From positions 34,114-98,113 of the forward strand of contig JAYMTA010000021.1 of NCBI GenBank assembly GCA_036897625.1: a stretch of 64,000 bases of DNA, read 5' to 3'. Below the pieces are notes generated by a model. The model was not told the DNA's origin, made no database searches, and saw nothing but the letters and a program-made list of their open reading frames with translations. Numbering within the stretch: the first letter of the stretch is position 1; each line of letters opens with the position of its first letter. Positions 47,547 through 57,400 of the stretch are shown piece after piece. Made by a program: the position numbers and the translations under genes. This stretch comes from Pelargonium cotyledonis. Lineage: Eukaryota > Streptophyta > Magnoliopsida > Geraniales > Geraniaceae.

Positions 47547-49331
47547 TTAGTAGTTAGGAGATCTAGTATTGGTTATAAGAGTCCTTTATACTTTATGACA
47601 ACAGAATAGATAGTTCTACTTCTTACCTGCTTTCTCTAGCCAGTGTGTGTTCTACCTAAACCTAAACGGACTCAAATTAAAGTTAGGAAGTTGAGAGTAA
47701 AATAGAAGGAAAGCTTAGAAACTAACAATGAGGAATTAAGACTATAGGAAGTCTGAGTGGCTAAGGCATGGGTAGTTTTAAGTGTATGGGTTTTGGTTTC
47801 ATATTCTTAGTTTTAAGGCAGTAAATTAATATATCTAACTAATAGAAAACTGTGTAGGTTCATAAAAAACGGATTAAGGGTGTAATTTAAGAACGCTAGC
47901 CAAGAAACACACGCGAGTTTATGATTTTTACGGAAGTCCGGGTAAGTCCCTCTGGATAAGAGCAATAAGTTCTTAGTGTATCTATTTTAGATAAGGGGAC
48001 GTGTAAGTAAGCTTCTGATTCTGAAAGTAGGCTGGAGAAATTACTCACTACTTTTCTTTTTTTTTTTTTTTAATTAGGAATCTAATCTCTCAACCAAATA
48101 GTCAGGTTACAACTTATTAGCAGCTAATTTCTTAAACAGAATGATTATCCTTTTCTTTCTATAATACAGCAAATACTTAATAGTGGTAAGCTAGTACCAA
48201 TCTTTAGGCAAAGAGCTAGATCCTTTTTACCTCTCGGCATAAGCAAAAAAAGCTCCGCTCTTATTTCAGTTAAACTGCTTTTAATCTTAGATCTTCTAGG
48301 CAAAAGCAGAATTATCCCTTTTTATTCTTTTAATACAATTGTATAACAAATAAAAGACAAATAAAAGATATCACACAAATAATTAACTATACAAATCCAA
48401 TAGACTGAAAATCTCGAACTGCTCCTTGTTGACAAACTCCTAAGGACTCGTTGGGTTCCTTTATTCTTTCACGGCTTGCTTGTCTTAGCCCCAAAGCTCT
48501 CTGCCCTGAAGAATGATGGAAGGATTCAAATATTAGTACTCTTCGTAAGCTGTCATTTACTTAGAAAGTCAGTCTTAAATATTAAGACTTAGGGAATATG
48601 AACTCAAAAGTCCTTGGTATACCCACACCTTATAAGCACTCCTAACAAGTCTTTATCACAATTCTAGATAATAACTGGAGCCTTTTCTAAGCAAGCTTGC
48701 CTACATTACCCTACAGTTGAGTACAGTAGCCGGGGACTAGAATATGAAGCTTACTCCTTTTTATATACCAGCTACAAGAAGACAAGAGTCAAGAAAGTTT
48801 GGATATCCCTTAACAAAAGGTAAATAGTCTTACAGGCAGCTCCTTGTTTCTAGTTTCTTAGGAGTCTTGGGTCTTCCCAGAGTTTCAGAAAGACTTTTAA
48901 AATGTATCCGTTTATTTACTCACAAGGAACTAGAAATTTCTCAAGTAAGAGGAAACAACGGGTATATTTTGAAGTAGCTCAATTCACTAAAACCCAAAGT
49001 ATTTTATTTAAGGGCTCCGGTAACTGATAAAGGACAATGTACTGAATTTGAGTTAGTAAAAATAGGAAAAACACTAAACAAGTAATTAGTGATATTAATC
49101 AAATTATATTTAATAAACCATCAGTCAGTGTTCTTATCATTGATTTATAAAACCTTAGTGAGACCCCATTGTAGTAGTATCTATTAACGTAAGGAATAGA
49201 ATTTAGTTATTAGAGCTTTACTCGGTTACTTAAGAATCTCGCAGATAAAATAGATTTTTTACTCGTACTCTTAAAATAGGGAATGTTGGGAAGCGAAAAG
49301 AGTCTTTTGTAAGTCGTATATTAGCTTACTA
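47547..49331. other. Spacer with weak tRNA-like 5' half and T run
   Basis: GTCTGAGTGGCTAAGGCAT at 47751-47769 looks like a Ser/Leu-type D arm, but no body follows. A run of 15 T lies at 48057-48071. An 11-bp tandem (ACAAATAAAAG twice) lies at 48346-48367. No gene. Confidence 0.5.
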
Positions 49332-49392
49332 CTAGGATGATTACGCTTGACAAATCGGAGTTTGGTTATTGGTTCGAATCTTATATCTTAGT
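49332..49392 (+). pseudogene. Shrunken tRNA-like element with good acceptor and T arm
   Basis: TACTAGGAT (49330-49338) pairs with ATCTTAGTA (49385-49393) over nine bases with one G-T. The T arm ATTGG-TTCGAAT-CTTAT (49368-49384) abuts it correctly, with four of five pairs. Only about 29 bases lie between acceptor and T arm, where a normal tRNA has about 41, so the D arm or anticodon arm is missing. Either a deletion pseudogene or an acceptor/T-arm minihelix. Confidence 0.42.
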
Positions 49393-49559
49393 AAATTTTA
49401 CTTTAATTTCAGGAGAGTTTTTAGAATCTAATATTCACGTAATAAAGCGTAATAAAGGAAGATGCTATTTCCAGCGATAAATTAATGATCCTTGCCTCTC
49501 AAATCACTAATGAAATCTAGTAAAGTGCGGTAATTCTGCGATCAAAGACCTCCCAAGTC

Positions 49560-49634
49560 GAGACTCTAGAATTTTCTGTTAGAACGCGGTTGGAATAAGC
49601 GAATATACACAGGTTCAAATCCTGTCGCCGTCTC
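49560..49634 (+). pseudogene. tRNA-like element, perfect T arm, damaged anticodon arm
   Basis: GAGAC (49560-49564) pairs with GTCTC (49630-49634). The T arm ACAGG-TTCAAAT-CCTGT (49609-49625) is perfect. CTGTTAGAACGCGG is a D-arm-like stretch. The arm CGCGG-TTGGAAT-AAGCG has three pairs and a loop with GGA in anticodon position (a Ser codon reader), but the long variable arm of tRNA-Ser is absent. Isotype therefore open. The acceptor has two mismatches near the body. Confidence 0.45.
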
Positions 49635-52600
49635 TTAAGTTACAAGATATTTAAAGCATAAGAGATTCCTTGGAATTAGCCCGAAACTTCACCTGTTGTA
49701 CAATACATACACTTGAATTAAGCTATCCTCCGCACATTAGCAAAAGTTTTAAGATTAAATAAAGACTGAAATCGATCTATCAGAAATAGCCTGTTAATGT
49801 AAGTAGAGGAATTTAGGGCAAGAGCAGACGCACCATCACGCCTAGAAGGATGCATTATGCTTACGGACCAGGTACGAATGAAAGGCCCAGAAGCTGAGAA
49901 GAGATACAAATAAGAGAAGTTTGTTCCATAAAAGTGGATAGAATTCCGGATTTCCGATTGAAAAAATAGGGTCAAAAGAATGTTACCCGATTTGTTAAGA
50001 TATCAAAACATTGAAATATAGAGCTGACTTTTATTATTAGAAGTCCAAAACGGATCTTCTAAGAGTTAAGGGCATCTTTATTGTCTATTTTAAAAGTCCT
50101 GTCCATAGGGGGAGCCGCTCCGCTGACCCCGTACTGTTAAAGACTTTAACCCTCGTATACAAAGGGAAGAGCGAGTCCGCATTAACCAAAGATTTTCCTA
50201 TAATAGAGAATTTTTGTTTCCCTTTATAAACGATTCTGGTACTTATACAAAAATCACGTACTGTAGCCTTTTTTAGACGAAAAGTATAAGCCCTTCAGCC
50301 TAACAATATTTACAAATTAGGGTTATACCTGACCTTCTTACAAAAGCGCTTGCTTTTAAGCTGCTATACCAAGTTATATAATTAGTGAATACTTTTTATC
50401 TGGATATTCTTACTTTTTAGATTCAGAAGTGTCCTATTTTTAGAAGTTTTTAAGTGGATTCTTTGGGAGTTAAGCGAGTAGCTATGAGGAATACCTTTAT
50501 GCGAACCCTCTCCCAATTTCCGAGACTTCCTTATAGATATTCCAGTTTTATCTCCCCCGGGGCTCTAAGTTCTAAAAATTTAAACTACAGATTAGAGATT
50601 AGGGCTATCCCTATAAGCTTAGTTTTTATAGAGGTATCCTTCTTTGTTCCGCTTTCTTAAAAGGCATGAGGTTTTATCTTGACAATCTCTTATATAGATT
50701 ATAGATACTATTAATTTAGGTTAATTGTAGTTCGGATCGTAATACTTTTTTTATAAAGACTTTAGTCCGAGAGCTGCCAAGGTTTTATAATAACTAAAGG
50801 GCAGACGAAATAGAATATCAACTGAACCTTAAGGGAATAGGATCTCAGCCTAAAACAACGTCTAACTGAAAGATTACAATGCATAATCAAACCTCCTTCT
50901 TATGAATAAGTTCTAAACTCATTTCACTAACTAAAGTATGCTTTCAATTACAGGAAAGTCCTATAAGAGACAGTTTTTGACGAGATAACTAGACTCATAT
51001 AGACTCATAATTATACAAAAAGGAGATAAAACTCTATGCCTCTTTTTTCAGCCCGCTCTAGAATAACACAGGATTCTAATAAATTTTATTTATATTAAAC
51101 TTAATTGTACTGGATTTCGATAACCTAGCTTAAAACAGACAGATGCTAGACTTGCTCCCTTGGGATTCTATCTACTAAGTCACTCCCTATACGGCTTCTT
51201 CTTTGTATTGCCCCGTCAAATAATACCCTTTTCTTAGTGAGACCTTGACTCATTTGAAGGTACTTAGAGAAATCCTTACCCCTTAAAAACAGCTAAGCGG
51301 CTTTCTTATACTTGACTGGAGTCCCGTAAAAACCGGTACCTAGCAAAGGAGCTTGACGTGGAATTAATTTATATCTAATAGCAATTAGAGCGTGCACTAA
51401 AATGGATTCTTAGAGGGTCCGTTTTGAAAGACAATTAAAGACAAGAAGTTCCTCATTAAGAAATCGTTTGTAATAAAATACGAGAGTTTTCTCTATAATA
51501 ATAAAAGTACTTACTGCAATTTGAATTTAAGGGGGTATTTGAGCTAGAGAAGAGTGGATCTGGTTTTAGTTTGTGGGTTAACAAGCAAAGGGGTACTCCC
51601 TTATTTTTCGGGTTCCTGCTGTTGGATTCTAAGAAGTAAATATATTTATCAAGTCTTTGAGTATATCTTGTTTTTTTAGTTATAGGAACTCGTGTAGTGT
51701 AGCAAGACCTAGAGCCCACGGATTTTTTTTATACTGCGAAAGACTTAAAATTAGGTCTAAAACTTTTTGTTACTTGATATAGATGTACTAGCCTTTTCAA
51801 TTTTTTGTAATATGCTTCTTGGGGAGATTCACTACCTTATCATACTCATATGAATTTTCACTATGTACTTATACTAAAAACTAAAATCTTAAAAGGGGTT
51901 CCTGCTTTGCACGGGCGGGGAGTTTAGAATACTTTTTTGAAATCTTGGGCATGTGTAAGTCTATAAATACGAAAACTAGGTTCTAAAGTTTCAAATGATG
52001 TCAATAGAATCGATGCACCAGCAACCCTTAAGTTAAAAACAACTCAGTTTACCAAGGAAATCCTGTGATTTAGGGGGCATACTCATAGATCGGGATATTT
52101 TTACAGGAATGCCAGTTTACAAATTACATTAAACTTCTAGCAGGCTATAAAAATTCTTCATTTATTTGATCAAACTTTCCCTTTTGGAGTGGTGTATCTA
52201 CTCTAGTTAAAACTTCCACTTGCTTAAAAGGACTCTAGCAGGACTTGATCGGTAGATACTTTCAATTGTGTACTTTAGAAGAGATAGATTAAATTCGCAG
52301 AGAAGGGTAGGGATTTCTTCTATATAAGCTATTTTATTGTCTGAAAATCTGTTAACACAGGACGGGGAGTTACTGAAAAATTCTTTTAAGCAGAGTATAG
52401 AAACAAGATGTTAATACGGAGTCTTTATGTGCATACCAGGTTTTAGGTATATGCGAGGTTTTTATTTGATAGCATGAAAGCTTGAGTCTATCTATCTTGT
52501 AGTATATAGGAGTGAACACTTAATTTATATTATTATAGAGTGTCTTCTACCGGGTTTCGTTTGAAAACAAAATGAAGAAATAAAAAAATTATAGTGTTAA

Positions 52601-53086
52601 GCAAAACCTCTCTTCAAAAAGACAGGTGAAAAAACCGCGTTCTTCAATAACTTACCAGGTGTTTTACCGCTCGATTTAATGCAAATTTAGAGTCTAGTTA
52701 AAGCTTCTTGTGTGGCGAGGCTCCTCAAAATGAATATTCCATTAAGCTTTTTTGGATACTCTTAAAGGTTAAGTGATTAGGCATAGCTCCTTGTTATAAC
52801 TTGTTAATGATACCAGAGGGAGGCGGAGACCCTTCATGGATTATTAACGTCGTGTAGTTATTCAAGGCAATCTGCAAGCAAATGTATTCTTTAATAATGG
52901 GATATTTTATAGATAGTCTAGAGCGTGGCTACTATCCCTAAATTGGAAGCTCCTTACTTTGATATTTCTCAAAAAGGTTCATAACAGGCTAGTCAACTAC
53001 TTACAAAACAAACCTATTTTAAATAAAAATTAAGAAAAAAGGCACTAATTTGCCCAAGATTTCTCCTCTTTTAGATATAAACTTAG
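49635..53086. other. Spacer, no gene found
   Basis: A 10-bp tandem (AGACTCATAT/AGACTCATAA, 50991-51010) is present. ORFs at 49718 (-), 50454 (+) and 51456 (-) have no ribosome site or motif and are not called. Confidence 0.5.
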
Positions 53087-53572
53087 AAAAGAAAGGCCTC
53101 ACGATTATCAAATTTACCCTTATTTATTTCGGGGTGTACAGCTCGGTTGATAGAACACCGGTTCGTAGGACCCACAAGCATGGGTTCAAATGCACAAGTT
53201 AGCAAGAAAAAGACTGGGCTAGGTATTAGGAAAGTAGGTATAGGCGAAGCTCCTAAGAGTATGAAAGCTAACAAGATACAGAGTCTGGCTATGAGTAAAC
53301 TCCAGAATACAAGTACAAGTCTAATCTAAGATTAAGATATAGAGTCTAGCTCTCAGGAAATTCCAGGTCTAGGTAAGAAGGAAGGTATGATAGGTAGAGA
53401 AGAGAGAAAGATCCAGGCTAAGAGTGTAGGTATTGAGAAAGATGTAGCTCTAAGGAAAGAAGTTACAGGTAGGAGGAAGCAAGTCACATTTAGTATAGAC
53501 CCTAAAGTTCTAGAATGTATAATAAAGAAGAGTGCAGCTTTTAAAGTCTTGTCAATGCTCGAATTATTTGGT
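53087..53572 (+). pseudogene. Lys/Arg-rich frame with two clustered TAA (family member 9)
   Basis: One frame, open after TAG at 53084, runs 80 codons to TAA at 53327. A single Asp codon separates it from a second TAA (53333-53335). It then stays open 79 codons to TAA at 53573. TTG at 53147 and ATG at 53387 are possible starts. The start of the frame lies on the tRNA-like element. After it comes Lys-rich sequence (SKKKTGLGIRKVGIGEAPK), then KSVGIEKDVALRKEVTG, which matches the VIALKKG theme at 22157 in phase, and finally a mixed tail ending in a hydrophobic SMLELFG. No family recognised. The clustered stops suggest one disabling change in otherwise preserved coding sequence. Confidence 0.4.
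53131..53196 (+). pseudogene. Degenerate tRNA-like element fused to the Lys-rich frame
   Basis: GGGGTGTACAGCTCGGTTGATAG resembles a tRNA 5' half, and ATGGGTTCAAATGC is a damaged T arm. The middle (CCGGTTCGTAGGACC) pairs only GGT/ACC. It lies inside the open frame 53087-53326 and runs directly into the purine-rich tract. Confidence 0.4.
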
Positions 53573-53575
53573 TAA

Positions 53576-54125
53576 AAGATTATACTTATATATAATACCA
53601 ATTATTTTAACTTTATTTTATCCTCTCCCGCTCATATTTACGGAGCAAAAAGTATCCTATTAATTGATAAATTAAACAAACTAAATTCCGTTACGTATAA
53701 TATAAGCAGCAGGCACGGTTTCTGTTAAAAATGGGAATGCCATAAATTAACAATACTTTTATTATTATACTTTTTAGATCCCCGGTGTATACCTGGTTGG
53801 AATCTAATAATATAATTATCACTGGTTTAGTTGGGTTTTTATATGAGAAAAAGTACTAGAAAGGCTGCAGTCACAAGAGCTTCATCAGTGTGCTTCTAAG
53901 TTAAGAGGCTTTTACAAAAAAAAAGAATACTTGGGTAACTATAAAAGCTGAATTGGGGTTGGTTAGAGTTCTAAGACTAATATTGTAATATTTATTAAAA
54001 CGAGATTACTGCTCTCGGGGGTACATATTTTCCTGATCCTAGAGACATTGGATTTTCTATTGTTACCCTATATCTCCAACCGTAGTTATTCGCGCTCTAT
54101 CTTATTTTTTCTTTTATATGCATCA
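53576..54125. other. Spacer, no gene found
   Basis: AT-rich; nothing recognised. Confidence 0.55.
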
Positions 54126-54139
54126 CGAGGACTGCTTTT

Positions 54140-54418
54140 ATGGAAACTAAAACGCAAATCTTTTTTCTTATAGGGGTTTCAGTGTTAGCCTTGCCACTAC
54201 AAATTTTATTTAGTGAAGAAGTAAGTAAAGCCAGTGGGTACAATAAAGACTATCATAACGTACTGATAATACCTCACTCGGGGTATAATCCATATAGTCT
54301 AGCTATAGTTAAGTATATAAGTCTTACTTTAGAGAAATCTCTTAATACAAGGGGGTGTACGATGATTCTATACCTTCCTTTTTTAGATTTTATTAGGGTT
54401 TCCCTTCCTAGAACTTAA
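54140..54418 (+). CDS. Possible 92-codon ORF with signal-anchor-like N-terminus
   Basis: ATG at 54140 with GAGG at 54127-54130, nine bases upstream, a good ribosome-site spacing. The first residues are polar (METKTQ), followed by a hydrophobic stretch at about residues 8-23 (FFLIGVSVLALPLQIL) and then SEEVSKASG, so the start resembles a signal peptide or membrane anchor. The rest has mixed composition with Tyr, Ser and Leu and no motif I know. Length is near the chance limit. The best of the weak ORFs, but it stands alone without neighbours. Confidence 0.25.
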   Translation: METKTQIFFLIGVSVLALPLQILFSEEVSKASGYNKDYHNVLIIPHSGYNPYSLAIVKYISLTLEKSLNTRGCTMILYLPFLDFIRVSLPRT

Positions 54419-57400
54419 ACACCTGTTACACTCATCTACTCTTTTTCTGTACTAAATTAGTTATACTATAAAAGGCTAAAATAATGCATAGAAACTTAAA
54501 CATTTAGAGCATACCAACCTATAGCAAGATCAAAATAAGTAATACAGGTATAAGATTATTGAGAAATATACCATAAGGCATAAAACTAAACTAAAAGTAC
54601 CATTCTATGAGCTGCCTTATTTGGGTGTTTGTATGAAAAGAAAAAAGTGTTCCCAATTATCTACTTTAATTACCAGAAAACTCTGTTATATTAGACTACT
54701 TATACTTACTACTGCGATATACTTTGAACAATAAAGACCTCTCTCTTTGAAATCTTTTCCTGAAAAGTCAAGCATCTACCTAGTTGTATGAAATTCCAGG
54801 GTTCCCGCGGGATTTTTTTCTTGTCTTCATCGAGCAAGAAAGTGATTCATAGTATTTGTAAGGAAATTCACATGTTAGCTTCGCACGGCTCTTTATAAAA
54901 AGGTAAGCCGGGAATACGCAAAGGGGATTTCAAAACCTAGGAGCACCTAATCTGCACAGGTTACTTAAAAGTTTGTAATTTTAATCAGAGAAAAACGCTT
55001 GTCAATGCCGACATTGGCTAACCCAACTATAGTGGTGCCCTTTCTATCTTTCTATCAATGAGATCTTATAAAGAAGCTATATAAACAATAGTTTAAGAAA
55101 AGTTCCACGAATCTAGTTCAACTTTATTGATAAAGAGGTAAGTCCTCATAAAAAGGGGATGCTTATTATTTCATTTTTTTACTACTTGAGTCTCTGTGCT
55201 GGGAATTCCCAAAGTTTCCCATTTTTGTAGACTAAAATAGACTTACAATCATTTTCTTTTTGAGTGGATTATTAGTATTTAGAAATGGAGGGTACCCCAA
55301 GGCGAGGTTTCTGGATTAACAGTAAAAAAATAACTGCTTTAAGCTGGTGAATTAGGAATTAAGTATAATAGTTATTAAGGAAAATCCGGTTTTAACTAAT
55401 AGAAGTTAAGAAGTTTATGAGCTTGTAAATAATCTTTTAAATATCTAATACAGGCAGGCTGGGAGTCCCATTTCCAAAAAGGTGTTGTCTCAGTAACTAG
55501 AGTTTCTCAGTTAGGAATTTTTAACTTACTTCTGAAGGACTCCAATATAGAAATTCGTTTTTCACTTTGTCGAAGCATCGAATAGATAGTAAGTAGTTGT
55601 CGATGAAGTCCTGGTTTATTCGTATTAATTATTATTATTCTGTAAAATTTAGGTAACTACACTGCTGCCAAGTAAAAATAGAAAGAAACTTATAAAATAG
55701 GGGGATTTCCAAGAGAGAGTTTAGGGAGGTCTATCTAAGTATAGTATGGGAATCCCTTTCTCAATAAACTTCTTAGAGTTTCTTTTATTTTTATGAAAGG
55801 TAAGGGATATCTTAATTGACTAGGATTTAGTTTTTATTTTCTGTCTAGAAACCTCATTTATAGTAATGGAACTCATACAGAAAAACAAGCCAATTCAAAA
55901 CAAAGCATTTTTATAGGGGATATTTACAATTAAAGAGAGAGAGAGGAAAGTTACAAAAAAAAAGATATAGAGCAAGAAGCAGGCTAAGCTTTTCTTTTAT
56001 ATATTAAGTATCTCTTAATTAACAAAGAATTTCTAAAATCACTTTCAGTAAACCTGCCAAGAAAGTTAAAGGTTTTCTAAATGTATATGAGTAAGTTTCC
56101 GTATTTTTATTAAAGGTAAAGGGCTTAAAAACCCAGTCTATAGTCTAGTATAAGCCAAACCCCAAACCCGACTCTAAGGTTTATACCTTAACTTCTTCTT
56201 ATATACTACACAACAAAAAAGTCTCAAGGTTTCTGCTAGTGTTTACTAGCTTTAAGGATTCCTCTATTTTTTATCTTTTCTTTTTACACGTATCTTAGAA
56301 AAAGTATTTACTGAATATTCTCTGGATTGTACGAGGAATGGATTCCATCTAATCTGCGGACTCACATTTTTATATTGGATTATAGTATATCTGCTGACGT
56401 CTTCTTTTACATAATAGGGTCCTTTTGAACCTAGAAAAAACTTCTAAATCTAAAGTTTTTTCGTTTGGGTTCTCATTTATCCGTTTCCTAATCCTGGATT
56501 TGAACTAAAAATTCTTGATCGTAATTATAGGTATTATTACAAGGTTTCGTCAGGACGCACTCCCGTACAGAGATTCCTACATTTCAATTTCCCGGTATGA
56601 ATATATCCCAATCATTCGAACTTTTATCAAAAACAAGACCCACTCCTTTAACTTAAGGAAAGCGGGTCCTATGGATTTTCCATATTAAATGCTTCTAAAA
56701 AAGAAATTCTTCTTGTTCGAGGTATACTATATTCTTAGCTCCCCTTTGTAGTATCCAGAGAGAGCTTTGACAAGGGCTAAGAGTCTCCTGGTTCAAAATC
56801 TAAAATTAATAGAGAAGGTTTCAGTTTGAGTACTTGTTTTAAAGGGTCCAGAATATATACATATATAAAAAAGGAAGTTTTCATAGTTCAAGACTTCGGC
56901 GAGAAGCTATAATTTTTACTTAGTTAAATCCAGTTAAAGAATGGAAGAGGAAAAGCTTAATTTAAAACTGCCTTAATTAAACGAGATATAGAATTATTGC
57001 GTCTCATAAATATTATCTTTATTAGTACTTCTTTAGTAAAGCTATAGGAAATAGGTTAAATAAAAGTCTTTGGCAGAAAGCTCCTTCATAGAGTAATAAT
57101 CTCAAAACAAGATTCCAGTAGGATTCTTTTATTATAGTTTTTCTATACTCAAATATAGACTAAGCAGCTCTAAGTAGAGGTAAAGAGACCCTTAATACTT
57201 GAAAAACGCTTTTATTGTATTCCTTTTAGCTCCTTTTAGCTATGGATTTGAGAATTATTAATAGGAGACCGTATAACATAAGATAGAGAAGCACCCTTGG
57301 AATATATAAGCTAGAACACAAAGTTCTATTGGGTCAAAACTACCACTTTCTGAGAACTGGTAAGAAACCTAATAAGAGAGTCCTAAGAGAATCCCAGATT

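Noticed and set aside
49718-49975. 85-codon minus-strand frame next to a tRNA remnant
   Set aside because: TTG start, no ribosome site, no family; position beside the tRNA remnant adds no support.
51456-51719. 87-codon minus-strand frame
   Set aside because: GTG start and no motif; mixed Ser/Asn/Tyr composition typical of random AT-rich translation.
55934-55945. (AG)6 as part of the purine-rich family
   Set aside because: A simple dinucleotide run without the family words or an open frame.
56490-56570. Minus-strand tRNA-like GTTCAAATCC
   Set aside because: T loop word present but no T stem, D arm or acceptor can be paired.
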